Source of the DNA: Valencia hispanica
Taxonomy: Eukaryota; Chordata; Actinopteri; Cyprinodontiformes; Valenciidae
DNA: 64,000 nucleotides
NCBI GenBank assembly: GCA_963556495.2
Contig: OY747723.1
Span: 14,664,501-14,728,500, forward strand
Reading direction: 5' to 3'
Part shown: one piece after another, positions 44,501 to 55,200 of the stretch
How the letters are laid out: the number at the start of each line of letters is the position of its first letter
How positions within the stretch are numbered: position 1 is the first letter of the stretch
Notes under the pieces: model-generated
Database searches by the model: none
Told to the model about the DNA's origin: nothing
What the model saw: only the letters and a program-made list of their open reading frames with translations
Position numbers and translations under genes: made by a program

Positions 44501-47446
44501 CAGTAGATCTGATCGGGCCAGGTGAGCACACACACAGTGTCTGAGTAATTAACGGAGCAAGAACAACCGAAACACGTGGAAAAAGATTCATATGCATCAA
44601 AAGACCGTTGTTTGTATTTCAGCATGTCAACTGATAAAGACGTGAACAGCAATGTCATGGAGGAAACACATCATTTTGTTACCTTTTTATCTACAAGGAA
44701 ACACTGAAGAATAAAAAACAATAACGGACATTTTAAATGAAGTAAGAATGATAAAAAAGGCAAATAATGGTGTAAATAAACAAACCTAAGGAAAGAAGAT
44801 ATATAAATTATTGAACTCCTTCAAAAATAAATAAGAAAATAACATAAATTAAAAAAGATACTTCTTTGATTTACTTTTAAATATTGCAGGATACCACCTT
44901 ATATCCTCAAAGTTTTCTAAAAGTCCACAATACATTTTTATGATGAGTGCCAATAAGATAATAATATTGCCATTAATATAAAGAACTCTCTACTCCTTTA
45001 CCCCTTTGGGAACCTGTGGTCAGTTTTCAAAAAGCAGGTGGATGAAAAGATGCCAACAAATAGTTGTTAACTCCAGACACTAAACAGAGAAGAATGGAAC
45101 AAGTCCGGATTTGGTCCTGCAGTTCATCTTCTGCATGCCATTTGTCTCATAGTAATAACTTTTGACCAAGACTGTACTGGACTACAGCAAACATGTTTTT
45201 TTATTATTATTTTGAAGTGGGGGAAAAACTACTCCCTGAATTATTACCGCTAAATGATTTCTGTTTCATGTTTTTATGAATCGATCTTAAACCTTCTCCT
45301 CCCTAGTAGTTTATATTGCATAAACAACTGGATCTTCACAGTTAGACTGGGGTGCTCATCATAATCTACAGCATTCCTCACCTATGGTGTCCCCCAAGGC
45401 TCCATTCTCGGTCCACTTGTGTTCTCCATATAAACTCAGCAAAAAAAGAAACATCCTCTGACTTTCAACTGTTTTTACTTTCAGTAAACTTAATGTGTGT
45501 AAATATTTGTATGAACACTAAAAGAGTCAATACCATAAGACATGAACTAAAAATGTTTCACAGACATGTGACTAACAGAAATAGAATAATGTGTCCTTGA
45601 ATGAAGGGAGAATCAAAATCAAAAGTACCAGTCAGTATCTGGTGTGGCCACCAGCTGCTTGAAGTACTGCAGTGCATCTCCTCCTCATGGACTGGACCAG
45701 ATTTGTCAGTTCTTGCTGTGAGATGTTACCCCACTCTTCCACCAAGGCACTTGCAAGTTCCTGGACATTTCTGGGGGGAATGGCCCTAGCCCTCACCCTG
45801 CGATCCAACAGGTCCCAGACGTGCTCAATGGGATAGAGATCCGGGGTCTTCGCTGGCCATGGCAGAACACTGACATTGCTGTCATGCAGAAACTCACGCA
45901 CAGAACGAGCAGCATGGCTGGTGGCATTGTCCTGCTGGAGGATCATATCCGGATGAGCATGCATAAAGGGGAAGGTGGGTTTGTGCCCATAGGCGGTGTT
46001 GTTGCTGGTGATGTCTGGTAAGGACCTGCCTTACAACAGGCCTACAAGCCCTCAGTCCAGCCTCTCTCAGCCTATTGTGGACAGTCTGAGCACTGATGGA
46101 GGGATCGTGTGTTCCTGGTGTGACTCGGGCAGTTGTTGTGGCCATCCTGTACCTGTCACGCAGGTGTGATATTCGGATGTACCGATCCTGTGCAGGTGTT
46201 GTTACACGTGGTCTTCCAATGCGAGGATGATCAGCTGTCCTTCCTGTCTCCCTGTAGCGCTGTCTTAGGCGTCTCACAGTGCGGACAAGGTAATTTATTG
46301 CCCTAGCCACATCAGCAGTCCTCATGCCTCCCTGCAGCATGCCTAATGCATGTTCACGCAGATGAGCAGGGACCCTGGGCATCTTTCTTTGGGTGTTTTT
46401 CACAGTCGGTAGACAAGTCTCTTTAGTGTCCTGCGTTTTTAGAACTGTGACCTTAAATGCCTACTTTCTGTAAGCTGTTAAGGTCTTAACGACCATTCCA
46501 CAGGTGCATGTTAATTAATTGATTATGGTTAATTGAACATGCATGGAAAACATTATTTAAACCCTTTACATTGAAGATCTGTAAAGTTATTTAGATTTTT
46601 ACAACATTATTGTTGAAATTCACAGTCCTGAAAAAGGGATGTTTCTTTTTTTGCTGAGTTTACAAACTTTCACTTGGCTTGACTTTAAAGAGAAAAAAAA
46701 TCTGGCTTCTCTACATTGTGTTTTTTAAAATTCAATTCAATATTTTATTTTATGTTTTTTTTAATCAATGAAGAGTTTAGCACATCCAAACAGATCTCCT
46801 AATCTTACGTACTGCCAAATGATTGCTGAGGCCAAGCGAATAGATGTTCTTAGATGTACTGAGGACTACGAAAGACGATATTGGGCTTTTGCTGTAGCTT
46901 AACATAAACTTTTGAACAGCCTGCCCTCTCACCATAGGACACTGCCAATACTCAATATTTTCACAACAACATTCAGTGAAGTAATTTCAAGTTTTGACTT
47001 TTTTTTGTCTGCATTTTTTGATTCCATCCCACTGTACTATTTTACTTCTCGATCAACGTATTGTTTTTTTGTTTGTTTTTTTGTTTGTTTTTTTAATCAT
47101 TCTTATTAATAGATTTTACCCTTGACTTTTAATAAACATTGTTGTCACTCTCATTCTCAGTCTCCTATCTACTACGCCTCAGATGGCAACATCCAGCTGG
47201 TATGGCTCCATTCAACGCAATGGGAGTTTAGCACCGGGGGTGGCCTCCGCCCAACACCCGCCACCTTCCACGGCCCCACTCCTATTTGCCCAAGGAAACA
47301 TTCAGAGTCATCATCATCACCATCACAACTACTACTCAACCCCACAGAACAACAACTACCAGAGTCATCAACACAGTACCTATTATTCCACGCCACAGAA
47401 TTATTACTGCGGGTCGCAGACATATTTCTGCACACCACAAAATTAA
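32524..47446 (+). CDS. gpr137c: integral membrane protein GPR137C, 8 coding exons, 452 aa
   Basis: Coding exons: 32524-32898, 40543-40592, 40740-40847, 40973-41111, 42258-42407, 44168-44293, 44397-44521, 47161-47446. All introns are GT-AG and all phases agree (1359 nt). An in-frame TGA at 32515-32517 precedes the chosen ATG. GPR137 proteins are multi-pass membrane proteins associated with lysosomes and mTORC1 regulation. They are orphan, GPCR-like by topology only. Exon 1 carries the first three membrane segments (about residues 30-55, 66-85, 101-125) with [20 protein letters not shown]. Later exons give [60 protein letters not shown] and [19 protein letters not shown]. The tail has [17 protein letters not shown] and SSWYGSI, matching GPR137C rather than GPR137 or GPR137B. 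The C-terminus is unusual, with six consecutive His and three TPQN motifs. Confidence 0.93.
33290..33610 (+). pseudogene. decayed Tc1 3' fragment in gpr137c intron 1
   Basis: From about 33300 the sequence follows the 3' part of a Tc1 transposase at nucleotide level (CTCCATCCAATCTGACTAAG, then AAGACCAATGGAGAACAAC). It ends in a degraded terminal repeat (TTTGTGTTGGTC at 33514-33525, then TGTGACATGAAAAAATGTGA). No open frame survives. Confidence 0.6.
33707..34383. mobile_element. non-autonomous hAT element with perfect 8-bp target duplication
   Basis: The element begins CAGAGGCGGGTAG and ends CTACCCACCTCTG, inverted ends that agree except at one position. It is flanked by GTTATCGG at 33699-33706 and at 34384-34391, an exact 8-bp duplication as made by hAT transposases. 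Inside are two related blocks (about 33720-33850 and 34060-34215) built of CAAGACCGAGACC words, and an AGTA/ACTTGAGTAA-rich right portion. No coding sequence is present. Confidence 0.88.
34392..34760 (-). pseudogene. decayed Tc1-type fragment in gpr137c intron 1
   Basis: The minus strand reads [13 protein letters not shown], equivalent to the Tc1 glycine-rich block, followed by degraded sequence. The hAT element at 33707-34383 lies immediately beside it. Confidence 0.55.
35368..36493 (-). mobile_element. Tc1-type element, full length but decayed
   Basis: The left end is TATGCAGTGGGGCAAAAAAG and the right end on the minus strand is TACGGTGGGACAAAATTTGG. The inverted repeats remain alignable for about 90 bp, through a shared TAAAAAGATGAG. 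The minus strand carries transposase blocks: [36 protein letters not shown], and VMWSNDTKI, where the usual WSDETK has lost its first catalytic Asp. Several frameshifts split the frame. Confidence 0.85.
41112..42257 (+). other. gpr137c intron 4
   Basis: No gene is present. Positions about 41330-41620 contain two diverged copies of a segment with GAAGTCAGAA, TCCAATATGGCTGCCATGT and similar words, probably a dispersed repeat. The rest is AT-rich and unassigned. Confidence 0.5.
42420..42590. repeat. Tc1 terminal-repeat remnant in gpr137c intron 5
   Basis: TACAGTGCCTTGCTTCTGAA at 42435-42454, followed by a diverged 'CACATT...CAACCACAAA...TTTCATTGGGATTTTATT' series, is the outer part of a Tc1 inverted repeat without any transposase. 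It contains a perfect GTCACGTGAC at 42469-42478. Confidence 0.6.
43250..44120 (-). pseudogene. decayed Tc1-type element in gpr137c intron 5
   Basis: The minus strand encodes [31 protein letters not shown] and NVLEWLS, blocks of a Tc1 transposase in the right order (43594-43806). Degraded terminal-repeat words flank it, for example ATAAACTACTTTGTGTTGGT near 44042-44061. It ends within about 50 bp of the acceptor of exon 6 (44168). Confidence 0.75.
45431..46662 (-). mobile_element. internally deleted sister copy of the Tc1 element at 11066-12551
   Basis: TA at 45431-45432 and 46661-46662 bounds the same inverted ends (AACTCAGCAAAAAAAGAAA). The sequence is nearly identical to the copy at 11066-12551. 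It lacks the segment equivalent to 11606-11874 (269 bp) and has a short extra stretch near 46407-46420. It lies in gpr137c intron 7, antisense to the gene. Confidence 0.92.
45632..46403 (-). pseudogene. Tc1 transposase with 269-bp internal deletion
   Basis: The N-terminal part (from 46403, [14 protein letters not shown] onward) keeps the DNA-binding region and the GRPR motif. It runs up to WAQTHL and then changes frame at the deletion junction (45970/45971). The C-terminal part (from 45964, [13 protein letters not shown]) keeps the second Asp and the Glu. The lost part contains the first catalytic Asp block LFTDESRF. 269 bp is not a multiple of three, so the copy is frameshifted and catalytically dead. 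Confidence 0.92.
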
Positions 47447-47924
47447 ATAGAAACCATTGTTGGCTTTGGACAAGAAGATTACAGATAATGTAATCTTTTT
47501 GTCCCAATTTTGCTGATACAGCTGTATCGAACTTAGTACTTTTGAATTAAAAGTACTGTCCACACAACTGCTTCAACAACTGAGTTAAAATGTGGCGGTA
47601 TATTAAGCAAAAAAAGGTCTGAATTATGAGATTACCAGCTTTTTTGAGGACATCAGCACAGAAGAGTAGCATTTAACTGAAAACATTTGTTTTAAATATT
47701 GGTGAACAGAAAATCATTCCACGTTTAAACTTCAACGGTCTGAAAGCATGGAAGCTGCATAGCAGCAGGTCATTTGCTCATCCTAAAGCTGTCAGTCAAC
47801 AGTTATGGCCACAGCAACACTTTTCTCAAACAGTCTTGTTTGAGCTCTTTGACTCTTTTGCTGCATATGGAAGCAGACATTTAAAGTCTTAAAAGCAGAG
47901 TGGTCCGACTCTCCTGACAGGAAT

Positions 47925-48870
47925 TAGCCCGTGCTAATTTGCCGGTGCCTGCTGAAGCAGGAAGTACTAGCCCTGGTAGCAATAAGCCAAAAGGATTTTA
48001 AAAAATGTTTAAAAAAAATAAAATTAAAAAAGTAAATAAAACCTCAAATCAAATAAAGAAATGATAACATTGTATTGTTGGAGCCAAGTTATTACTTTTA
48101 TTAAACTGTTTTTGAGATTTGTTGGAACAGAAAGAAAAAATAATGAAAAGAAATGTTAGGAATTAGCTGTGCTAATTTGCTCCTGAAGCATTGAGAGTCA
48201 GCATTGCTAGCAGTTAGCAAAAAGAAAAAAAATTTAATTTTAGTTTGAAAAAATAAATAACTTTGAGTCGCTTAAGTCAGTTTAATATTTTTTTTTTATC
48301 AAAATGGGACTGAATTCACGAAGAGAAAAATGGAATAAAATGTGATTAGAAGTTTGCCAGTTCTAGCCAGTGAGTGACCGCTGATGTTGGGAGTGCTAGC
48401 GTGGCTAGCAATTAGCCAGAGAGGCAAAAAAAAAATGCTACAGATCTGAAATAGACAAAAAAAAGTTAATTAAACTAATGATTTATTCTTACAAACTACG
48501 ATTAAGCTCTGTTGCAAAACAAGTGCTAATTTGCTGAAGCTAAAGGAAAACAAATCTTAAAACTTCAAATTAAAACTAACTATGTAACATTTTGTATCAA
48601 ATTTATTGCTGTTATCAACTTGAATTATTTTGCAACTCAGAGAGAAAGAAGTAAAAAAAAAATGTCATAAGGAATCAGCCAATGCTGGCTTGACAATGGC
48701 AACTGAATCTGGGACTATTAGCACTGCTAGCAGTTAGCAAAAAGTTATTTAAAAAAAAGTTCACTTTAAAATAAAAACGGTCTGTAAACAATTGGTAATC
48801 CTGAAGCCAATAATTGAAGCCAGTTTATTCCTTTTAGCAAACTAAAACAGAATTTTGTTGCAGCACAAAT
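47925..48870. repeat. degenerate tandem array, at least five units of 150-235 bp
   Basis: Units start near 47927, 48160, 48345, 48521 and 48670. Each begins with a GCTAATTTGC/GAAGC-like segment, followed in most by CTAGC..TTAGC words (GCTAGCAGTTAGCAAAAAG occurs at about 48207 and 48728), then an A-rich block, then a CAGTTTATT-like block and AGAGAAAAA. Copies are strongly diverged. Confidence 0.6.
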
Positions 48871-49632
48871 TGAGAATTGTAAAACATATACTGTTAGCAA
48901 GTACATCAGTTTCAATGGACTCGCCCTACATGGCTAATTGTTCCATGTGACATATATACCGTAAGCTTACAGCTCTCATAACTGTTATCAATGTATACTC
49001 CTTATAGCCCATACATTTCTGTCAGATTTTGATCTAGCTAGCTGCCAGGTGTGATTTGGTGTTGCTCTCAGTGCCTGGTTTCCTCTGTTGACTGACTAAA
49101 ACTAATTTTCAATTTTCTTGATCGATTAACAACCAGGTTTTTCTAGTCATAAGTATAAAGTTAAAAACATTAGACTGGAATTTGCGAATCCTTTCAAGTT
49201 GGTGAATGTCTGAGTTTAAACATTCAGCTTTGTCTGTTTTCCAGAAATCCCCATATTCAGCTACAAAGTATTTGATTGGAGGGATCTATAAGGCTTATTT
49301 GTGACCAAAAGGATCTTTAATATGACCAGACTTTTTGTGAGCTGTGAGGCAGAAATTTGCACTTAGCGGAAGATCACCTTCAGAGAAAAAAAAGGCTTTT
49401 GAGCCTGGAATGTAGGTTTTTCTTCACATTATCTTCTGTAATTGTATGTACTCTGTTCTATTTATCCTCCGAGGAAGAAATGTCAATGTGCCATCACATT
49501 TTGTCATATCAGATAGTTGCATTCCTTAAAGAAAAATATTTTTGCACAAGAATTAGTCAAAGGATGAATGCGTTTGTCTGTCTCCATGCCAATCGGTTTT
49601 ATATGCGTGTTGTGATATTTTTATTGTAGGTG

Positions 49633-49670
49633 GTGTGTGTGTGTGTGTGTGTGTGGGGGGGGGTTCTTCA
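49633..49670. repeat. (GT)n microsatellite with G run
   Basis: About 11 GT units are followed by a run of G on the plus strand. Confidence 0.9.
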
Positions 49671-51369
49671 ATATTTGTCTTTATTGTTTAGTCAGCTTTT
49701 ATACATAATTTTTATTTTCCTCAGATTTTTTAACAGATTTTGTAGTTTCATGCGTTTCCCCCCATCTCCCAGGTTTTTGTTGTATTCACATCACAAGTTT
49801 TCTGAATCTTATGACAGCCTGTACTTTTTCTTTTTTGTGGTGCTTACGACCCACTTCTTGAACCAAAAACACTGCTTCTGTGGGTAATTACTAAGAAATG
49901 CTTGCTTGAAGTCGAGCAACACTAAAGCTTGGACTGAGAACGTGTCTGCTTGTTTGTGCTCTGAGGTTCCATCGCTGAGTTATATCGGACTCTGTCAAAT
50001 CCAGTGAAGGAGCTGAAGTTCTCGTCATCGGGTCCAGTGCGAAATGCATGTTTCTGCGTCTGTGCGCATAATTTGTCACCATTTCTCTATAAACTCTGGT
50101 ATTATTTGTGTGAAAGTGCTTTTTTTTTTTTTTTTTATCTGTCTGCTATACAGAAAATGCAGTGATAATTCCCCTATCAATTGTTTCCTGGTATTGATGG
50201 TTATATCCGTGGCCATACTGAATGTAACCTGTGCTACAGATCACTAACAATGTATGCAAGAAAAGCACTACCATGTTTTAAACCATGTTTTAATAAAGGT
50301 CTACTGCACTGTTTAGACAATAGTAGTAAATATAAAATGTCAAAGATAAACTGCAAATCAAACCAATTGCACAATGTCCTTATTGTTCCTGCTGCTGAGA
50401 GTTTGAGCGGTTCTGACCTCTCCCACCAGTATACAGTCATGTGGCATATTTTATGGCCTAATAAGATTAAGAGGATCATCGCAACAGCATGACCAGGCAA
50501 GGGTTACTGTTCTACCTGCATGACAGAGATACGTTCTAAAGTTTGTCGTGCCGGAAAGCCCTTCTGACGGGGTTTAGCCAGAACAAATGAGAAGTTGCTG
50601 ACGTTGCATAAAATGGCTTCTGTTTGCCAAAATCTGCTAGCACTAGCCAACGATTGAAAATCTCACCGAGAATGATGGTTGGCGGGTGTTTTTTCGCCAG
50701 AAAACAGCGGCTGAGTGACTCCGCTACCCCTCAACAATTAAACAATTTTGTTCGATAAAAGCATCACGCCTTGTTGGTCCATAAATTTCACTACAATTAT
50801 GTGAATTTGAGTTAAAACAAGTTTTAATAATCCATATGTAAAGAAGAAATGTGATCATTTCAACCCTTTTTTTGACCAAGCAACGGCTAAAATAATTTCA
50901 TAATTAGACTATTAGTGCAATCATTACCACAGCAAGACATATTTGTCCAATAAGTGCACGATTAACATCCAAACAAGAATAAAGATTGGCTTAGACTGCT
51001 AGCCACCAGTGCTAGCGGCTCATCTGAGACCTATCAAAAGGACATGCCCCCTTATTAACAGTTTCAAGCTTAAATTACATCTAACAGATCAGTTATTTAA
51101 TAAAATGTACCCTCAAGAGTTGTCATGATGTTGGTAAACATGTTTATTTCTGCTGGGAAGTTGGCATTTTTAACATGGGAGTCAATGGGAACTTGCTTCT
51201 TTCTGCAGCCAGCCCCTAGCGGATGAGGGGGGGGGGGGGGGAACTGCAATTCTACAGTTCTGCATTGGCTTCGCATTTAGCCGGCAGTTTGCCTCGTGGT
51301 TCAAATGTTGGTAAACGGAAAAATATAGAAAGTTTCATTTGCAGTTTGGTGGCAGCTGGAGGTACAATG

Positions 51370-51610
51370 ATTAAAAATGGCCTAGTCAAAGTCCAGTTCT
51401 TAAATTCAATTTGAACTCTGTGGCAAGACTTGAAAACAGATCTCCATCCAGTCTGACCAGGTCCTCATTATTTCACAAACATTTTCAGGCAGTTTATGGA
51501 CAAAACTTACCTCCCACTAAGCCTTTATGAACTAGTGTCATGCAACACTCCAATGAAACATATTGAATTTTGTGGTCGCAATGTGAAAAAAAAGGATACT
51601 TACAGAACAT
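51370..51610 (+). pseudogene. decayed Tc1 3' fragment
   Basis: AATGGCCTAGTCAAAGTCCA at about 51377 is equivalent to the '[10 protein letters not shown]' coding stretch of Tc1 transposases. It continues into GTGGCAAGACTTGAAAACAG and ends in a degraded inverted repeat around 51545-51600. Confidence 0.6.
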
Positions 51611-51791
51611 TAAATACCAAGTTTTCACTAATGTGCAATATTATTTTAGCCTCAAAATAGATATTTTAGTTAGAAAATAATGGTTTCTTGTATATGATCA
51701 AACTGTAATCCATAGGCAGCATGAAGACAAACACTTTAGGACATGTTTTGAGACACTGGAGTTTTAAATGATATACCAATAAAACAGGAAG

Positions 51792-51797
51792 TTTATT
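51792..51797 (-). terminator. candidate polyadenylation signal of acp2
   Basis: AATAAA lies on the minus strand, about 410 bp downstream of the acp2 stop codon. It is the nearest such word I noticed after the stop. Not confirmed. Confidence 0.35.
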
Positions 51798-52120
51798 GCA
51801 AGTAAACACCAATAAGACTCAGGTGATTCAGTGCAATCAAAGAACAAGTTAATGTTTTACAGTTAAAGGTACAAAATGTGGTCTGTTCTGAATGTATATG
51901 AAATGTGGGTCAGAAGGATAACTTTACTTTTTTCCAGTGTTTCCAAAAAAAATATTTAAGGCATCTTGGTCATCGGGGCTTAGAATCAGCACACAGAGTG
52001 GACCACCACCAACCGCGCTGTGCCCAAACCACAACACACACGTCCGAGAAGAAAACGTTTTCACATTATTCCAAATTCTATACGAGGCACTGATTCAATA
52101 GATCCTCTGCATTTAAAGTT

Positions 52121-52158
52121 CATCATCATCATCATCATCATCGCTGCTGCTGCTGCTG
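52121..52158. repeat. (CAT)n-(GCT)n trinucleotide repeats in the acp2 3' UTR
   Basis: About seven CAT and five GCT units lie side by side, 50 bp beyond the acp2 stop. On the transcript this is a CAG run followed by an ATG/GAT run. Confidence 0.85.
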
Positions 52159-52208
52159 TCCCAAGAGGCGAGGCTTGGAGATCTCCAAAGCAGTAGCTTG
52201 TGCCTCTG

Positions 52209-55200
52209 TCAGGATTCCTCTCCGGCTTCCTGGTTGACCACATGATGGTATCCCCTGTTGCTGCCGGACTCCTTTTGCCGGCAAATGACACCAAGGAGGA
52301 TGGCGATGATGGCGAGGAGCAGGCAGCCTGACAAGGCCAGGCTGATTATGACTTCTTTAGAAGGAAGAAAAAAGGTAGAGTAGTGAGGACCCAACAGATC
52401 CGATCATTGGTGCCGACAGCAGCGGTGTGTAGGAAACTCACGCCTGTCTCTCCCGTGTGAAGGCAGTCGACACTCCTTATCCCTGTCGTCTGAGATGAAC
52501 GGCTTTGTGATCGTCACGAAGTCCTCTAGGGGGCAGTCAGGAGCGCACCCTGGCAACTGGAGTGGGTACGGCTCCACGCTGGTGTCGTTACGGTAAAACA
52601 TCGACACTGACGTAGAGCTGAGTGCACACACACAAATGGAGGAAAGCCCAGAATGATGGAGTTGGTGCAAATAATAAGCCACTTCATACCATATACAGTA
52701 CTGTGCAAAAGTTTTAGGCAGGTGTGGGAAAAATGCTTTAAACAAAGAATGCTTGGGGGGGGGGGGTAACAATAAAGCGGTTAGTTGCAATGTGAAGCGT
52801 GCAAAATCGATTCTTTTTCATTATAATTAAATGAGAAAAACATAAACGTCCGGCGTGCCGCAGGGATATTTGTAGGAGACGGAGCGGCGAAAACAGCACT
52901 TTTCCACTGGACATGTCCACTTTTTCGTTGCCGCCTGGGGTGCCCTCCCCAAACTCGGCTCACGTTTACCAGACGTCAGTCCAGTTGTAGCTTTAAGTAT
53001 GAAACACGAAGGAAGTTTCGTTCATTTCATTCTGGTGGCGACTAATGTGTAGCAGAGAGCAGTGTACTCGTAGCTGTCAGATTAGTTTCTGTGTGTGACA
53101 GGTGGTAAACATCCCATTGGTCAAACTGACACAAAAACTATGAAAACGCTGCAAAGTAAGAGCTCTGTCTTAAATTGACAGCAAAAAAAAAAAAAAAAAT
53201 GGAGTATACACTTTGTGTCTCTATGGGAGAATGCTGCTTTTTATTTTCTATTACTTTGAAAAGAAAATAATTTTTTTTCTCACATTATAATTTCAGATTT
53301 TTGTCTAATTTTTGTCCTGTATGTCTTAAAAAGGGAGCCATTATTGTTACAGGTTTATTTTTTGATAAAGAAGATTAATTATTTCTATACTGATTTTAAA
53401 GTCATTTCTGTAATGGTTGACTTGTAAAAGCTGATCTGAAGTTTATTTAATTTTCCTTTTTAACCACATAGAGCAGGAATACTTTAAATGTGTTAAAATC
53501 AAAACTCTTCTTTAAGTAAACAGAATATGATGGAGGTGTTTAAGGATTGGACCGAATTTCCTCTTTTATGGAAATCAAAATAGGGTCACCCTATATTATA
53601 TTTAAATTGCCAACACACATTTCCTTTAGCTTTTATTGAAAATATGACCTTGATATGATTACGAAACCTATTTTGGACATGTGTTGGTTTAGTTGGGGTT
53701 TGACATGAGCAAAAGACAGGAGATCAATTGGTTTGGATGCATCAATTAATTGGAAACTGGATGGATTCAAGAGTAGAAAATAGCCATGGAAGGAATGAAG
53801 AAAAAAAAAAAAAAAAACTACATAGGGTAAGAATATGTCACAAAAATAATCGTTTTATAATCTAATCGAAATCTTTAGGCCCCCAAGATGGAACACCCCT
53901 ACTTCAGAGTAGAGAGGAACAGGAAGTCTTTTGCACAGTGCTGTAGTCGCCAAAATATTTTTGATATTATTTCTGCTGAAATACCAACCCATTCTCCTCC
54001 TTGTACAATTCAATTATGTGGCAGGAGGCGTAAGGCGGCTGCTTTCCGTTGAACACACTCAAGCTAGCCTGAAGAGCAGTTACGGTTGTGTCGTGCTGCG
54101 AAGAGATGCATTTAGAGCAACCAGGAGCGTTAAAAAAAAAAAGAAGAAGCAACTTCCAAGTTAAAGACTTAAAACCTTTATAAATCTAAGTATCTCACCG
54201 CTGAGAGCATCATCAGTTTGAATTGTCGTTGTGGGTCTGGGGCGGCCATCTTGGTGAGATTCTTCACGATTTCCCCCAGCAGGAGACCTGAAACAGCGGC
54301 AGCTCTCGTTTAATCCATCTAACCTCTACTGCCGAATAGTGAACACAGGACCCCGATTGGCCCCGCCCCTCACAAATTTGGCCTTTTTTAGAAGAGTAGC
54401 ATATATCGAAAAAAATCAGCTGAAAATTACACAAAATGCAATTTTTAAAGATGACTTCATCAATTAATGGATTATTCAAACCGACCCAGCAATAAGGGAA
54501 AAAGTTATCGCTTCATTCTTACAGTTGAAACCAGATATTTACATACACTTCAGAATAAAAAAAAAACGACATTGTCAAACAACGAATCAGAGTAAACTTC
54601 CTCAATCTACCCATCAAAAGCTTCTAAAGCTCAGAATAAAATCATCTGACTTTAATTCAATAATTATTTTGAAAATACAATAAAATTCTGTTTATTCTGA
54701 CATTTCACAAACACAAATTAAGATTTATTGCTCTGAAACAAAAATGTTTAGTCCAATTTGATGTTTGACCGATAAGAATTTTATTTTTTATTTTTTCTGA
54801 AGTGAGTGTAACTTTCTGCCTTCAACTGTATAAACAGCCTCTGGAGTCCTCATACGTACGTACATACCTCCCTGCAGGCGACTCTTCTCCTGTTGCTTGT
54901 GGACCCCAAATATGAGCTGCAAACAGTCAACATTTCATATCCGCGTTAAATACCCGTCAGGAGCTGTGAGGAAAAAGCCCAGAGGTGCTGCCGACAACAA
55001 CAACGTCTACCTGAAATCCAAAGTCTTTCAGGAAGCGGAGCTTCTCCATGACGACGGGAGTCACCCAGTCTGGAGCGGACATGTTGTGACGGGACTGAGG
55101 ACACACAGCGGACACGGAGTGACTCGCGAGTACAGAACCGAGACGTTCTAAGGAGGACGCTTAGCCCAAATTCAAAACAAAGTAAAATTTGAGTTGAATA

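Larger units (their letters stand above)
47447..52208. other. convergent intergenic region between gpr137c and acp2
   Basis: No gene is recognised. It includes the gpr137c 3' UTR (ATTAAA at 47546-47551, and AATAAA at about 48017, 48035 and 48052 are candidate signals). It also holds a degenerate tandem array (about 47925-48870), a (GT)n-G run at 49633-49670, T and G homopolymers (50120-50137, 51227-51241) and a Tc1 3' remnant (about 51370-51610). 48900-49600 and 50140-51200 show nothing specific. Confidence 0.55.

Noticed and set aside
47161..47182. Starting gpr137c exon 8 at 47183 (after CTCAG)
   Set aside because: The phase-2 donor at 44521 requires the acceptor at 47160. The other choice puts the SSWYGSI region out of frame.
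47925..48870. A CRISPR-like array of spaced repeats
   Set aside because: Units are long, diverged and unevenly spaced, and the genome is a vertebrate one.
52061..52294. An open frame with poly-Ala and poly-Met overlapping the acp2 end
   Set aside because: It is a shadow of the CAT/GCT trinucleotide repeats and of the acp2 last exon in another frame.
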